Positions 18,108 through 31,301 of a stretch of 64,000 nucleotides of DNA are shown one piece after another. The DNA comes from Frigoribacterium faeni (GTDB taxonomy: Bacteria; Actinomycetota; Actinomycetes; Actinomycetales; Microbacteriaceae). Position numbers and translations under genes: made by a program. The notes under the pieces are model-generated. The model did not search any database. It was not told where the DNA came from and saw only the letters and a program-made list of their open reading frames with translations. Numbering within the stretch: position 1 is the stretch's first letter; every line of letters starts with the position of its first letter. Location: positions 80,034-144,033 of the forward strand of contig NZ_BJUV01000005.1 in the NCBI RefSeq assembly GCF_007988805.1, written 5' to 3'.

Positions 18108-19400
18108 GTGGCCGACGACCCCCAATGGGACGACATCTTCTCGTCCCAGCCGAGCACCGACCCGCCGAGACGCTCCGCGGACGCGGATCCTCCGACGGAC
18201 GAGGCGCCGCCCGTCGACCGGCAGGTCGCCTCGACCCGGCGCGAGCAGCGTGAGCGCGAGCGGACGCCCGCTCCCCGAGCGGAGCGCGAGCCGCGCACCC
18301 GCCGTGGACGCGGATCCGACGAGCCCCGTCCGAAGGGCCGTCACCGGGGCACGATCATCCTCGTGTCGATCCTGGTGGTCGTCCTCGCCGGCGGGACGGC
18401 CGGCGTCGTGGCCGCCTGGGGCGCCGTCGCGCCCCTCGTCGCCAAGATCACGGGCGACGACGCCCCCGCCGACTTCACCGGTGGCGGCAACGGCACGGAG
18501 GTCGACTTCGCGATCGTCGACGGCCAGGTCGGCTCCGACATCGCGGCGAACCTCGCCGACAGCGGCGTCACCAAGAGCTACGAGGCGGCGTACGCGATCC
18601 TCCTCGCCGACACCACCCTGACGTTCCAGCCCGGCACCTACTCCCTGCAGCAGGAGATGAGCGCGCAGTCCGCGATCGACGCCCTGCAGGACGACGCGAA
18701 TCGGATCGTCAACCGCCTCGTCATCCCCGAGGGGACGGCTGCGGTCGACATCTACAGTCTGCTCTCCCAGGCGACCGACATCCCCGTCGACCAGATCACC
18801 GCCGCAGCGCAGGATCCCGCCTCGTTCGGGCTGCCGGCGTCCGCCACCTCCCTCGAGGGGTACCTGTTCCCCGCCACCTACGACCTCGACCCGACGCTCG
18901 ACGCGCACGGATACCTGCAGCTGATGGTCGACACCCAGGTGGCACGACTGACGGCACTCGGCGTCCAGCCGGCCGACTACGAGAAGGTCATCACCCTCGC
19001 CTCCATCGTCCAGCGGGAGGCCGGACTCGCCGCCGACTACCCCAAGGTGGCCCGGGTCTTCCAGAACCGCCTCGACGACGGGATGCTCCTGCAGTCGGAC
19101 GCGACGGTCGCGTACGGGACGGGCAACACCCATCGGGTCACCACGACCGACGAGGAGCGCGGCGACGCCTCGAACCTCTACAACACCTACGTGCACGAGG
19201 GGCTGCCCGTCGGGCCGATCTCGAACCCCGGCGACCTGGCGCTCAACGCGGCCGTCAACCCCGCCGACGGCACCTGGCTGTACTTCGTCACGGTGAACCT
19301 CGACTCGGGCGAGACCACGTTCTCGACGACCTTCGCCGAGCATCAGGTGGCCGTCGCCCAGTGGCAGGCCTGGATGCGCGAGCACCCCGAGTACCAGTAG
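18108..19400 (+). CDS. mltG: Endolytic murein transglycosylase MltG (YceG-like)
   Basis: MltG cleaves nascent peptidoglycan glycan strands at the outer face of the membrane and is thought to act as a terminase for synthesis. The 430-residue protein has an unusually charged cytoplasmic N-terminus of about 80 residues (Pro/Arg/Glu-rich, actinobacterial style), one membrane segment (about 82-108), and the YceG domain with '[13 protein letters not shown]', '[10 protein letters not shown]' (catalytic Glu), '[10 protein letters not shown]' and '[18 protein letters not shown]'. GTG start at 18108 with GAAGGACG at 18092-18099. It follows ruvX directly and ends at a strong hairpin. Confidence 0.93.
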   Translation: MADDPQWDDIFSSQPSTDPPRRSADADPPTDEAPPVDRQVASTRREQRERERTPAPRAEREPRTRRGRGSDEPRPKGRHRGTIILVSILVVVLAGGTAGVVAAWGAVAPLVAKITGDDAPADFTGGGNGTEVDFAIVDGQVGSDIAANLADSGVTKSYEAAYAILLADTTLTFQPGTYSLQQEMSAQSAIDALQDDANRIVNRLVIPEGTAAVDIYSLLSQATDIPVDQITAAAQDPASFGLPASATSLEGYLFPATYDLDPTLDAHGYLQLMVDTQVARLTALGVQPADYEKVITLASIVQREAGLAADYPKVARVFQNRLDDGMLLQSDATVAYGTGNTHRVTTTDEERGDASNLYNTYVHEGLPVGPISNPGDLALNAAVNPADGTWLYFVTVNLDSGETTFSTTFAEHQVAVAQWQAWMREHPEYQ

Positions 19401-19414
19401 GCGATCGCACCGCC

Positions 19415-19453
19415 GTGAGCGCGCCCCCGGTCGACGACCGGGGGCGCGCTCAC
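19415..19453 (+). terminator. Terminator after mltG
   Basis: A perfect 18-bp inverted repeat (19415-19432 with 19436-19453, 3-base loop) begins 15 bases after the mltG stop. It ends only 20 bases before the aroC ATG, so either aroC is read through or its promoter overlaps the hairpin; no T-run follows. Confidence 0.8.
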
Positions 19454-19473
19454 GCTGTGGGAGGATTGTCCCC

Positions 19474-20679
19474 ATGCTTCGTTGGTTGACCGCAGGGGAA
19501 TCGCACGGCCCCGAGCTCATCGCCGTCCTCGAGGGGCTGCCCTCGGGGGTGCCCGTCTCGATCGACGCCCTCCGCGCGGATCTCGCGCGCCGCAAGCTCG
19601 GCTACGGTCGCGGCTCCCGCATGAAGTTCGAGCAGGACGAGCTGCACCTGTCCGGCGGCGTCCGTCACGGACTCACGATGGGCAGCCCCGTGGCCATCCG
19701 GGTGGGCAACACCGAGTGGCCGAAGTGGGTCGAGGTCATGAACCCCGAGCCCGTCGAGGTCAGCGAGGCGTCGCGGGGGCGCAGCGCGCCCCTCACGCGC
19801 CCGCGTCCGGGTCACGCGGACCTCGTGGGCATGCAGAAGTACGACTTCGACGAGGCCAGGCCGATCCTCGAGCGCGCCAGCGCCAGAGAGACCGCCGCGC
19901 GCGTCGCCCTCGGCGCCGTCGCCCGGTCGTTCCTCGCCGAGCTCGGCATCGAGCTGGTCAGCCACACCCTGTCGATCGGGCCGGTCCGCGTGCCCGAGGG
20001 CGCGCCCGTCCCCGTCCCCTCCGACGTCGACCGGCTGGATGACGATCCGCTGCGCTGCTTCGACGAGGCCACCAGCGCGCGCATGGTCGACGAGGTCGAG
20101 TCGGCCAAGAAGGACGGCGACACGCTCGGCGGCGTCGTCGAGGTGCTGGCCTACGGCGTCCCCCCGGGGCTCGGATCGCACGTCCACTGGGACCGCCGAC
20201 TCGACTCGCAGCTCGCGGCGGCGCTCATGGGCATCCAGGCCATCAAGGGGGTCGAGGTCGGCGACGGCTTCGAGACCACCAGGAGGCGCGGGTCCGTCGC
20301 CCACGACGAGCTCCACCGCACCGGCGGGGTCATCTCACGCGACACCGACCGTGCCGGCGGCACCGAGGGCGGCATGAGCACGGGTACCGTGCTCCGCGTC
20401 CGCGCCGGAATGAAGCCGATCGCCACCGTCCCCCGTGCCCTGGCCACCATCGACGTCACCAGCGGCGAGGAGTCCAAGGCGCATCATCAGCGTTCCGACG
20501 TCTGCGCCGTCCCGGCGGCGGGCGTCGTCGCCGAGGCGATGGTCGCGCTCGTGCTCGCCAACTCCGTGCTCGAGAAGTTCGGCGGCGACTCGCTCGGCGA
20601 GACCCGACGCAACCTGCAGGGCTACCTCGCCGCGATCCCCGAGAACCTGCGGACTCAGCCGGCGTCCGCCGACCAGTGA
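19474..20679 (+). CDS. aroC: Chorismate synthase
   Basis: AroC converts EPSP to chorismate, the last shikimate-pathway step, using reduced FMN. The 401-residue protein has the family signatures '[18 protein letters not shown]', '[13 protein letters not shown]', '[39 protein letters not shown]' and '[18 protein letters not shown]'. The ATG at 19474 has a GGGAGG site at 19459-19464. It starts the aroC-aroK-aroB run and overlaps aroK by 4 bases. Confidence 0.96.
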   Translation: MLRWLTAGESHGPELIAVLEGLPSGVPVSIDALRADLARRKLGYGRGSRMKFEQDELHLSGGVRHGLTMGSPVAIRVGNTEWPKWVEVMNPEPVEVSEASRGRSAPLTRPRPGHADLVGMQKYDFDEARPILERASARETAARVALGAVARSFLAELGIELVSHTLSIGPVRVPEGAPVPVPSDVDRLDDDPLRCFDEATSARMVDEVESAKKDGDTLGGVVEVLAYGVPPGLGSHVHWDRRLDSQLAAALMGIQAIKGVEVGDGFETTRRRGSVAHDELHRTGGVISRDTDRAGGTEGGMSTGTVLRVRAGMKPIATVPRALATIDVTSGEESKAHHQRSDVCAVPAAGVVAEAMVALVLANSVLEKFGGDSLGETRRNLQGYLAAIPENLRTQPASADQ

Positions 20680-21191
20680 CCTCCCCGGGCCCGGTCGTCC
20701 TGATCGGCCCGATGGGCGCGGGCAAGACGAGCATCGGCAAGAAGCTCTCCCGACGTCTCGGCGTCGCGTTCCGCGACAGCGATCGCATCGTGGTGCAGCG
20801 CCACGGGCCCATCGCCGATCTCTTCGCCGGCCACGGCGAGGAGCACTTCCGCGAACTCGAACGCGACGCCGTCGCCGACGCCCTCGCCTCCGACGGCGTC
20901 GTGTCGCTGGGCGGGGGAGCGGTCCTCGACGAGACGACCCGCGCCTCCCTGGCTCCTCTCCCGGTCGTGCTCCTCACGGTCTCGCCCGAGGCCGTGGAGG
21001 CGCGCCTGGCCGGCAGCTCCCGTCCGCTCCTCCAGCGCGGCGGGATCGACGCGTGGCGCGCGATCGCCGCCGACCGCGACCCCGTCTACCGAGAGCTCGC
21101 CTCGGTCGTCGTCGACACGTCCCACCGGCCGGTCTCGGCCGTCGTCGACGACATCGTCACCTGGCTCGACACCGAAAGAGGCACCGCATGA
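20676..21191 (+). CDS. aroK: Shikimate kinase
   Basis: AroK phosphorylates shikimate with ATP. The 171-residue protein has Walker A 'GPMGAGKT' at residues 11-18, the shikimate-site segment '[13 protein letters not shown]', 'GGGAVLDE' and the lid region 'RPLLQRG'. The GTG start overlaps the aroC stop and the stop overlaps aroB (ATGA), so the three aro genes are translationally coupled. Confidence 0.95.
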   Translation: MTSPGPVVLIGPMGAGKTSIGKKLSRRLGVAFRDSDRIVVQRHGPIADLFAGHGEEHFRELERDAVADALASDGVVSLGGGAVLDETTRASLAPLPVVLLTVSPEAVEARLAGSSRPLLQRGGIDAWRAIAADRDPVYRELASVVVDTSHRPVSAVVDDIVTWLDTERGTA

Positions 21192-22276
21192 CCGACGCGA
21201 CCCCCACCACGACCATCCGGGTCGGCGGCGACGCCCCCTACGACGTCCTCGTCGGGCGCGGTCTCGTGCGCGAGCTCCCCGGGCTCCTGCCTCCGCAGGC
21301 GAAGAAGGTGCTCATCGTGCACGCGCCGACGCTCGGGCGCAAGGCGAACGACGTCCGCGAGACCCTGATCGAGGCGGGGTACGAGGCGATCATCGCCGAG
21401 GTGCCCGACGCCGAGGACGCCAAGCGCGTCGAGGTCGCCGCGTTCTGCTGGCAGGTGCTGGGTCAGGCCGACTTCACCCGCACCGACGTCGTGCTCGGCC
21501 TCGGCGGGGGAGCCATCACGGACCTCGCCGGCTTCGTGGCGGCGACCTGGCTGCGCGGGGTCGCCCTGGTGCAGATCCCGACGAGCGTGCTCGGCATGGT
21601 CGATGCCAGCGTCGGCGGCAAGACGGGCATCAACACCGCCGAGGGCAAGAACCTCGTCGGCGCGTTCCACCCGCCGATCGCCGTGCTGGCCGATCTCGAC
21701 CACCTCGACACGCTGTCGAAGAACGAGATCCTCGCGGGCTTCGCCGAGATCGTGAAGGCGGGGTTCATCGCCGAACCCGAGATCCTCGACATCATCGAGG
21801 CCGACGTCGACCGCGCCACCGACCCCGCGACGGCGGAGTTCCGCCGCGTCGTCGAGCTGTCGATCGCCCTCAAGGCCCGGGTGGTCGGCGAGGACCTCAC
21901 CGAGCAGGGTCTGCGCGAGATCCTCAACTACGGTCACACCCTCGGTCATGCCGTCGAACACGCCGAGCGCTACCAGTGGCGGCACGGCGCGGCCGTGTCC
22001 GTCGGCATGGTGTTCGCCGCCGAGCTCGCGCGCCTCACGGGGCGCCTCTCCGACGAGGCGGTCGACCGGCACCGTCGCATCCTCGAATCGCTCACGCTGC
22101 CGGTCAGCTACCCGCTCGGCCGCTGGAACACCCTCCTCGCGACCATGCAGCGCGACAAGAAGGCGCGGGCCGGCATGCTGCGGTTCATCGTGCTCGACGA
22201 GATCGGGAAGCCGGTCGTGCTCCAGGGGCCCGATCAGAGCCTCCTCTTCGCCGCCTACCAGGAGATCGGCTCCTAG
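21188..22276 (+). CDS. aroB: 3-Dehydroquinate synthase
   Basis: AroB makes 3-dehydroquinate from DAHP with NAD+ and a divalent metal, the second shikimate step. The 362-residue protein shows 'VLGLGGGAITDLAGFVAATWLRGV', 'IPTSVLGMVDASVGGKTGIN', 'KNLVGAFHPP', and metal-binding residues in 'NYGHTLGHAVE' and 'HGAAVSVGM'. The frame is open far upstream but the ATG at 21188 overlaps the aroK stop and gives the normal N-terminus. efp follows after a promoter-like gap of 85 bases. Confidence 0.96.
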   Translation: MTDATPTTTIRVGGDAPYDVLVGRGLVRELPGLLPPQAKKVLIVHAPTLGRKANDVRETLIEAGYEAIIAEVPDAEDAKRVEVAAFCWQVLGQADFTRTDVVLGLGGGAITDLAGFVAATWLRGVALVQIPTSVLGMVDASVGGKTGINTAEGKNLVGAFHPPIAVLADLDHLDTLSKNEILAGFAEIVKAGFIAEPEILDIIEADVDRATDPATAEFRRVVELSIALKARVVGEDLTEQGLREILNYGHTLGHAVEHAERYQWRHGAAVSVGMVFAAELARLTGRLSDEAVDRHRRILESLTLPVSYPLGRWNTLLATMQRDKKARAGMLRFIVLDEIGKPVVLQGPDQSLLFAAYQEIGS

Positions 22277-22299
22277 GTCGACCCCGTCGGGGCGTCCGC

Positions 22300-22305
22300 T
22301 ACACT
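22300..22305 (+). promoter_or_regulatory. Candidate -10 box (TACACT) for efp-nusB
   Basis: TACACT lies 24 bases after aroB. Transcription would begin near 22311-22312, at or beside the ATG of a 9-codon ORF, and about 50 bases before efp. Confidence 0.45.
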
Positions 22306-22310
22306 CGACG

Positions 22311-22340
22311 ATGGCCTCTTTCGGGCCGTCCACTTCCTGA
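22311..22340 (+). CDS. Candidate leaderless 9-residue upstream ORF before efp
   Basis: An ATG five bases after the TACACT box opens a frame reading MASFGPSTS and stopping at 22338-22340, 21 bases before efp. With transcription starting at the ATG it could be translated without a ribosome site. The efp start itself has only a weak ribosome site, so passage of ribosomes through this ORF could influence efp translation. The evidence is position alone; it may be chance. Confidence 0.25.
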   Translation: MASFGPSTS

Positions 22341-22361
22341 CTCCGAACGGATCACGCGCGC

Positions 22362-22922
22362 ATGGCGACTACCAACGACATCAAGAACGGTGCCGTCCTC
22401 AACCTCGACGGCCAGCTCTGGAACGTGATCGAGTTCCAGCACGTCAAGCCGGGCAAGGGTGGCGCGTTCGTCCGCACGAAGATGAAGAACGTCATGTCGG
22501 GCAAGGTCGTCGACAAGACCTTCAACGCCGGCACGAAGATCGACTTCGCGAACGTCGACCGCCGCGAGTACACGTACCTCTACGCCGAGGCCGACGGGTA
22601 CGTCTTCATGGACACCAGCGACTACGACCAGATCAACGTGCCCGCCACGGTGGTCGGCGACGCCAAGAACTTCATGCTCGAGAACCAGAACGTGCAGATG
22701 GCGCTCCACGACGGCACGCCGCTCTACATCGAGCTCCCCGCCTCGGTCATCCTCGAGGTCACGTACACCGAGCCCGGCCTCCAGGGCGACCGCTCGACGG
22801 GCGGCACGAAGCCCGCGACGGTCGAGACCGGCTACGAGATCCAGGTGCCCCTCTTCCTCGAGAACGGCACCAAGGTGAAGGTCGACACGCGCGACGGCAG
22901 CTACCTCGGCCGCGTCAGCTAG
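22362..22922 (+). CDS. efp: Elongation factor P
   Basis: EF-P binds stalled ribosomes and promotes peptide bonds between consecutive prolines. The 186-residue protein has the three beta-barrel layout; the tip of domain I reads 'KPGKGGAF' with Lys32 at the position that is beta-lysylated in E. coli. No EpmA/EpmB genes are nearby and the loop resembles actinobacterial forms thought to work with unmodified Lys. Domain III ends '[15 protein letters not shown]', the family signature. The ATG at 22362 has only a weak upstream purine stretch. nusB follows after 18 bases. Confidence 0.96.
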   Translation: MATTNDIKNGAVLNLDGQLWNVIEFQHVKPGKGGAFVRTKMKNVMSGKVVDKTFNAGTKIDFANVDRREYTYLYAEADGYVFMDTSDYDQINVPATVVGDAKNFMLENQNVQMALHDGTPLYIELPASVILEVTYTEPGLQGDRSTGGTKPATVETGYEIQVPLFLENGTKVKVDTRDGSYLGRVS

Positions 22923-22940
22923 TCGGGGTCGTCGACCGCA

Positions 22941-23351
22941 GTGAGTGCCCGCACCAAAGCGCGTAAGCGCGCCCTCGACGTCCTCTACGTCGCCGACATC
23001 CGCGAGATCAGCATGACCGACGCCCTCGTCATGGAGACGACGCGAGCGATGGCCCAGCCGGAACGCAACTCGAGCTGGGGCTACGCCCGCGACATCGTCC
23101 AGGGCGTCATCGACCACCGGTCCGAGATCGACGAGCTGATCGAGACCTACTCCCAGGGCTGGTCGTTGAACCGCATGCCCACGCTCGATCGCGCCATCCT
23201 GCGCATCGGCATCTGGGAGCTCGGACACAACGACGAGATCCCCGACCACGTCGCGATCAGCGAGGCGGTCGAGCTGGCCCAGTCGCTCAGCACCGACGAC
23301 TCGGCGACCTTCGTCAACGGTCTGCTCGGTCGCATCGCCGCGAGCAGCTAG
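22941..23351 (+). CDS. nusB: Transcription antitermination factor NusB
   Basis: NusB, with NusE (S10), binds boxA RNA in rRNA operons and prevents early termination. The 136-residue, all-helical protein starts 'MSARTKARKRALDVLYVADIRE' and has the conserved 'RNSSWGYARDIVQGVIDH', 'LNRMPTLDRAILRIGIWEL' and 'VAISEAVELAQSLSTDDSATFVNGLLGRI'. It is in the efp-nusB pair that often precedes the pyr operon in actinobacteria. GTG start, with a weak ribosome site, suggesting coupling to efp. Confidence 0.95.
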   Translation: MSARTKARKRALDVLYVADIREISMTDALVMETTRAMAQPERNSSWGYARDIVQGVIDHRSEIDELIETYSQGWSLNRMPTLDRAILRIGIWELGHNDEIPDHVAISEAVELAQSLSTDDSATFVNGLLGRIAASS

Positions 23352-23354
23352 GCT
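23349..23354 (+). promoter_or_regulatory. Candidate -10 box (TAGGCT) for the pyr operon
   Basis: TAGGCT overlaps the nusB stop region. Transcription near 23361 would give pyrR a leader of about 95 bases that includes the whole PyrR-binding hairpin. A GGCCCG/CGGGCC stem (23357-23362 with 23382-23387) lies at the start of this leader. Confidence 0.35.
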
Positions 23355-23414
23355 GAGGCCCGTCGCGTGGCCGTCGCCCATCGGGCCCGACCTCGCACGA
23401 CATGACATCCGACA

Positions 23415-23450
23415 TCCTTTAAATTCCGTCCAGAGAGGCGGGGAAGGGGG
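23415..23450 (+). promoter_or_regulatory. PyrR-binding RNA hairpin overlapping the pyrR ribosome site
   Basis: The segment carries the conserved PyrR-recognition sequence TCCAGAGAGGC at 23429-23439, flanked by CCTTTAAA on the 5' side (23416-23423) and GAAGGGGG on the 3' side (23443-23450). CCTT can pair with AAGG to form the lower stem and CCG/CGG the upper stem, with an A-rich internal loop, as in the Bacillus pyr binding loops. The 3' arm is also the Shine-Dalgarno of pyrR (TTG at 23456), so UMP-bound PyrR would block translation. No terminator follows, which favours translational repression over attenuation, as reported for mycobacteria. Confidence 0.85.
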
Positions 23451-23455
23451 TCCGA

Positions 23456-24028
23456 TTGAGCACCCGCACCGTGCTGAGTCAGGCTGACATCACGCGCGCT
23501 CTGACGCGCATCTCGCACGAGATCCTCGAGTCGAACCGCGGGGCCGACGACCTCGTCGTCCTTGGCATCCCGACCCGCGGCGTCGTCCTCGCCGAACGCA
23601 TCGCCGCGACGTTGACGGCGATCTCGGGCACGGCGGTCCCGCTCGGGTCGGTCGACGTGACCATGTACCGGGACGACCTGCGTCGGCAGCCCACCCGCGC
23701 CTCCCGCCCGACCTCGCTGCCCGCCGACGGGATCGACGGCAAGACGGTCGTCCTGGTCGACGACGTCCTCTACTCGGGCCGCACGATCCGGGCTGCGCTC
23801 GACGCCCTGAGCTCCCTCGGCCGGCCCCGGGCCGTCCGGCTCGCCGTCCTCGTCGACCGCGGGCACCGCGAGCTGCCGATCCGGGCCGACTTCGTGGGCA
23901 AGAACCTGCCGACGTCGACCTCCGAGCGCATCTTCGTGCGCGTCGCCGGAGTGGACGCCGACGAGCTCGTGGCCATCGAAGGAGGCGCGGACCCGGTCGA
24001 CGGGTCGGCGGACGGAGGCGTCGCATGA
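23456..24028 (+). CDS. pyrR: Bifunctional pyr operon regulator / uracil phosphoribosyltransferase PyrR
   Basis: PyrR senses UMP and binds pyr mRNA; it also has uracil phosphoribosyltransferase activity. The 190-residue protein shows the PRPP-binding motif '[20 protein letters not shown]' (residues about 98-117) and '[16 protein letters not shown]' near residue 35, and '[30 protein letters not shown]' of the family. The TTG at 23456 is chosen because GAAGGGGG lies 5 bases upstream and the start matches family length; a GTG at 23471 is an alternative. Overlaps pyrB by 4 bases. Confidence 0.94.
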   Translation: MSTRTVLSQADITRALTRISHEILESNRGADDLVVLGIPTRGVVLAERIAATLTAISGTAVPLGSVDVTMYRDDLRRQPTRASRPTSLPADGIDGKTVVLVDDVLYSGRTIRAALDALSSLGRPRAVRLAVLVDRGHRELPIRADFVGKNLPTSTSERIFVRVAGVDADELVAIEGGADPVDGSADGGVA

Positions 24029-24981
24029 GGCACCTGCTCAGCGCGGCCGACCTTTCACGCGAGGACGCCCTCCGCATCCTCGACATCGCCGAGGACATGG
24101 CCGACGTCTCCACCCGTGAGGTCAGGAAGCTTCCCACCCTCCGGGGGACGACCGTCGTCAACCTCTTCTACGAGGACAGCACCCGCACCCGCATCTCGTT
24201 CGAGGCCGCCGCGAAGCGGCTCAGCGCCGACGTGATCAACTTCGCGGCCAAGGGCTCGAGCGTCTCGAAGGGCGAGTCGCTCAAGGACACCGCCCAGACC
24301 CTCGCCGCCATGGGCGCCGACGGCATCGTCATCCGGCACCCGTCCTCCGGTGCGCCCAAGGTGCTCGCCGACAGCGGCTGGGTCGAGGCGGGCATCGTGA
24401 ACGCCGGCGACGGGACGCACGAGCACCCGACGCAGGCTCTGCTCGACGCCTTCACGATGCGCCGCCGCATCCACGGGCCGGCCAGTCGGGGCCGCGACCT
24501 CGACGGGCTGCGCGTGGTCGTCGTCGGCGACATCCTGCACTCGCGGGTGGCCCGGTCGAACGCCTGGCTGCTGCGGACGCTCGGTGCGCAGGTCACCGTC
24601 GTCGCACCTCCCACGCTGCTCCCCGTCGACATCAGCCGCTTCGGCGTCGACGTCCACTTCGATCTCGACGAGGCCCTCGCCCGGGTCCGGCCCGACGTCG
24701 TCATGATGCTGCGCATCCAGCAGGAGCGCATGAACGAGGCGTTCTTCCCCAACGCCCGCGAGTACGCGCGGTCCTGGGGGCTGAGCGCGGCGCGCTTCCG
24801 GGCGCTGCCCGAGTCGACCGTCGTCATGCACCCGGGCCCGATGAACCGCGGGCTCGAGATCAGCGACGAGGCCGCGGACTCGCCGCGGTCCACCGTCCGA
24901 GAGCAGGTCGCCAACGGCGTCGCCGTGCGGATGGCCGTGCTCTACCTCACACTCGCCGGCGACCGGGAGGACTCCCTGTGA
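24025..24981 (+). CDS. pyrB: Aspartate carbamoyltransferase catalytic subunit
   Basis: PyrB joins carbamoyl phosphate and aspartate in the first committed step of pyrimidine synthesis. The 318-residue protein has the carbamoyl-phosphate motif '[13 protein letters not shown]' (residues about 51-63), '[14 protein letters not shown]', the '[13 protein letters not shown]' motif and 'HPGPMNRG' near the C-terminus. No pyrI regulatory subunit is present, as in other actinobacteria. It is coupled to pyrR (ATGA) and pyrC (GTGA). Confidence 0.96.
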   Translation: MRHLLSAADLSREDALRILDIAEDMADVSTREVRKLPTLRGTTVVNLFYEDSTRTRISFEAAAKRLSADVINFAAKGSSVSKGESLKDTAQTLAAMGADGIVIRHPSSGAPKVLADSGWVEAGIVNAGDGTHEHPTQALLDAFTMRRRIHGPASRGRDLDGLRVVVVGDILHSRVARSNAWLLRTLGAQVTVVAPPTLLPVDISRFGVDVHFDLDEALARVRPDVVMMLRIQQERMNEAFFPNAREYARSWGLSAARFRALPESTVVMHPGPMNRGLEISDEAADSPRSTVREQVANGVAVRMAVLYLTLAGDREDSL

Positions 24982-26345
24982 CCACCACTCATCTGATCCG
25001 CGCCGTCGAGACGATCGACGGCCGGCGCACCGACGTCGTCGTCCGCGACGGGATCGTGACCGAGCTCGGCTCCGGCCTCAGCGCGGTCGGCGCCACCGTG
25101 CACGACGCCGACGGGCTGCTGGCGCTCCCCGGGCTCGTCGACCTGCACACCCACCTCCGCGAACCCGGCGGCGAGGGCAGCGAGACCGTCCTCACCGGGT
25201 CCCGGGCGGCGGCGGCAGGGGGCTACACGGCGGTCAACGCCATGGCGAACTCCTCTCCCGTGGCCGACACGGCGGGGGTCGTCGAGCAGGTCCAGGCCCT
25301 CGGCGACCGCGCCGGGTACGTGACGGTCCGCCCGATCGGCGCCGTCTCCCGTGGCCTCGAGGGCACCCACCTGTCCGAGATCGGCGCCATGGCCCGGTCG
25401 CGGGCGGCGGTGCGGGTCTTCTCCGACGACGGCCACTGCGTCAGCGATCCGCTGCTCATGCGCCGTGCCCTCGAGTACGTGAAGGGCTTCGGCGGAGTCG
25501 TCGCCCAGCACGCCCAGGAGCCGCGCCTGACCATCGGCGCCCAGATGAACGAGGGCGCCCTCTCGGCCGAGCTCGGACTCGCCGGCTGGCCCGCCGTCGC
25601 CGAGGAGGCGATCATCGCCCGGGACGTCCTGCTCGCCGACCACGTCGGGGCACGTCTGCACGTCTGCCACGTCTCGACGGCGGGCAGCGTCGAGGTGATC
25701 CGCTGGGCCAAGTCCCGCGGCATCGCCGTGACGGCCGAGGTCACCCCGCACCACCTGCTCCTCACCGACGACCTCGTCGCCACCTACGACTCGCTGTACA
25801 AGGTCAATCCGCCGCTGCGCGGCGGAGACGACGTCGACGCCCTGCGGGCGGCGCTGGCCGACGGCACCATCGACATCGTCGCGACCGACCACGCCCCGCA
25901 CACGTCCGAGGCGAAGTGCTGCGAATGGGACGCCGCCGCCAACGGCATGGTGGGTCTCGAATCGGCGCTGTCGATCGTGCACCACACGATGGTCGAGACG
26001 GGTCTCATCGGCTGGGACGACGTCGCCCGCGTCATGTCGAGCGGCCCCGCCGCCATCGGTCAGGTCTCCGGCCAGGGGCGCCCGCTCGCCGTGGGGGAGC
26101 CGGCCGAGCTCACCCTCTACGATCGAGATGTGACCCGCACCTTCTCGCCCGACCACCTCGCGGGCAAGAGCCGGAACTCGCCCTTCTTCGGGCGCACGCT
26201 CCCGGGCCGTGTCCAGGCGACGTTCCATCAGGGCTACGCGACCGTCCTCGACGGCGCCGTCGTCGACACCGAGACGATCGGACGAGCGGCCGCCTCCGTG
26301 CAGGCGCACCGGTCGCTCGACCAGGCGGAGGCGACGAGCCGGTGA
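24978..26345 (+). CDS. pyrC: Dihydroorotase (zinc amidohydrolase)
   Basis: PyrC cyclises N-carbamoyl-aspartate to dihydroorotate. The 455-residue protein is of the long, type I class: zinc ligands in '[10 protein letters not shown]' (near residue 55), '[12 protein letters not shown]', '[11 protein letters not shown]' and the catalytic Asp in '[24 protein letters not shown]'. The C-terminal beta domain reads '[19 protein letters not shown]'. It has GTG start and stop overlaps on both sides, part of the coupled pyr operon. Confidence 0.95.
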   Translation: MTTTHLIRAVETIDGRRTDVVVRDGIVTELGSGLSAVGATVHDADGLLALPGLVDLHTHLREPGGEGSETVLTGSRAAAAGGYTAVNAMANSSPVADTAGVVEQVQALGDRAGYVTVRPIGAVSRGLEGTHLSEIGAMARSRAAVRVFSDDGHCVSDPLLMRRALEYVKGFGGVVAQHAQEPRLTIGAQMNEGALSAELGLAGWPAVAEEAIIARDVLLADHVGARLHVCHVSTAGSVEVIRWAKSRGIAVTAEVTPHHLLLTDDLVATYDSLYKVNPPLRGGDDVDALRAALADGTIDIVATDHAPHTSEAKCCEWDAAANGMVGLESALSIVHHTMVETGLIGWDDVARVMSSGPAAIGQVSGQGRPLAVGEPAELTLYDRDVTRTFSPDHLAGKSRNSPFFGRTLPGRVQATFHQGYATVLDGAVVDTETIGRAAASVQAHRSLDQAEATSR

Positions 26346-26860
26346 TCTACTGGTGGATCGGACTCGGCATCCTCGTCCTGCTCGCGCTGCTGATCTGGCA
26401 GATGGCCCGGTCCTGGCGGGCTCGCGGCCGCCGTCAGGCCGACATCGCACTCCCCGAGGCCGCACCGGACGACCTGGGCCCGGCCCTCGTCGAGACCGAC
26501 GGCTTCTACGTCGCCACGAGTCGCGCCGACGACCCGCTCGACCGCATCGTCATCGGCGGGCTCGGCTTCCGAGGTCGCGCCGTCGTGTCGGTGCACGCCG
26601 AGGGCGTCCGTCTCGAGATCGCGGGCGAACCGGCCAAGCTGATCCGCGCCTCCTCGATCCGAGACGTCGGGCGGGCGACCTGGACCATCGACCGCGTCGT
26701 CGAAGAGGGCGGGCTGGTGCTCGTCGCCTGGTCCCTCGGCGACACCGACGTCGACACCTACCTGCGCATCACCGACGACCCCACCGCCGTCGTCGACCAG
26801 ATCCGCGCACTCATGCCCGCGGCCCCTCGGGCCGCAACCAGCACAGGAGAGAACCCGTGA
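26342..26860 (+). CDS. Single-pass membrane protein with PH-like domain, conserved in pyr operons
   Basis: A 172-residue protein with one N-terminal membrane segment (about residues 2-20, '[20 protein letters not shown]') followed by a soluble beta-rich domain that resembles bacterial PH-like domains ('[63 protein letters not shown]'). An equivalent gene stands between pyrC and carA in mycobacteria (Rv1382). The function is unknown; the GTGA overlaps with pyrC and with carA show it is made together with the pathway enzymes, perhaps tethering or regulating them. Start is the GTG at 26342. Confidence 0.85.
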   Translation: MIYWWIGLGILVLLALLIWQMARSWRARGRRQADIALPEAAPDDLGPALVETDGFYVATSRADDPLDRIVIGGLGFRGRAVVSVHAEGVRLEIAGEPAKLIRASSIRDVGRATWTIDRVVEEGGLVLVAWSLGDTDVDTYLRITDDPTAVVDQIRALMPAAPRAATSTGENP

Positions 26861-28025
26861 CCGAAAAAGCCGTCCTCGTCCTCGCAGACGGATCCCGCTA
26901 CACCGGCCTCGCCTACGGCGCGGTCGGACGCACCCTCGGCGAGGCGGTCTTCGCCACCGGCATGACCGGCTACCAGGAGACCCTCACCGACCCCTCGTAC
27001 GCCGGGCAGATCGTCGTCATGACCGCACCCCACATCGGGAACACGGGGGTGAACGACACCGACCCCGAGTCGCGCCGCATCTGGGTCGCCGGCTACGTCG
27101 TCCGCGACGCCAGCCGCGTCGTGTCGAACCACCGGGCCCAGGGCAGCCTCGACGATCAGCTGGTCGCCGACGGCATCGTCGGCATCCGCGGCATCGACAC
27201 GCGCGCCGTGACCCGCCGCCTCCGAGAGGCCGGCTCGATGAAGGGCGGCGTGTTCAGCGGCCCCGACGCCGATCTCGACCCGGCCGAGCAGCTCGCCCTC
27301 GTCACCGCGGGGGACGACATGCGCGGCCTGAACCTCTCGAGCCGGGTGTCGACGGTCGAGCCGTACGTGCTGCCGGCCGAAGGCGAGCGCATCGGCTCGG
27401 TCGCCGTGCTCGACCTCGGCGTGAAGACGTCGACCCTCCGCTACCTCGCCCAGCGGGGCTTCGAGGTGCACGTGCTGCCCCAGGCCACGACGCTCGACGA
27501 GCTCCGTGCGCTCGCCCCCGACGCCCTGTTCTACTCGAACGGCCCCGGCGACCCCGCGGCGAGCGACGCCCAGGTCGAGCTGCTGCAGGGGGCGCTGCGC
27601 GACGGCCTGCCGTACTTCGGCATCTGCTTCGGCAACCAGCTCTTCGGTCGGGCCCTCGGGTTCGGCACCTACAAGCTGCCCTTCGGACACCGCGGGATCA
27701 ACCAGCCGGTGCTCGACAAGACGACCAACCGCGTCGAGATCACCAGTCAGAACCACGGCTTCGCCGTCGACGCCCCCATCGAGGGCGTGCTCGACTCGCC
27801 CGCCGGCTTCGGCCGCGTCGAGGTCAGCCACTACAGCCTGAACGACCACGTGGTCGAGGGTCTCCGCGCTCTCGACATCCCGGCCTTCTCGGTGCAGTAC
27901 CACCCCGAGGCCGCCGCCGGCCCGCACGACAGCAACCACCTCTTCGACCGCTTCCGCGAGGCGGTCGTCGCCCGCACGAACGGCCAGGCCGTCGACTTCG
28001 GCTCCGACATCGAAAGCAGCAACTG

Positions 28026-28026
<1 letters not shown>
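26857..28026 (+). CDS. carA: Carbamoyl-phosphate synthase small (glutaminase) subunit
   Basis: CarA hydrolyses glutamine and passes ammonia to CarB. The 389-residue protein has the N-terminal CPSase small-chain domain ('[17 protein letters not shown]...[27 protein letters not shown]') and a C-terminal class I amidotransferase with the nucleophile in '[16 protein letters not shown]' and His/Glu in '[12 protein letters not shown]'. The GTG at 26857 follows an AGGAGAG site and overlaps the preceding stop. It shares one base with carB (TGATG). Confidence 0.95.

Positions 28027-31297
<3,271 letters not shown>

Positions 31298-31301
<4 letters not shown>

Noticed and set aside
23420..23425. TAAATT upstream of pyrR as a -10 box (with ACGACA at 23397-23402 as -35)
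   Set aside because: A transcript from it would begin near 23432, inside the PyrR-binding loop and would destroy it. TTTAAA matches the conserved internal-loop region of PyrR hairpins, so it is better explained as RNA structure.
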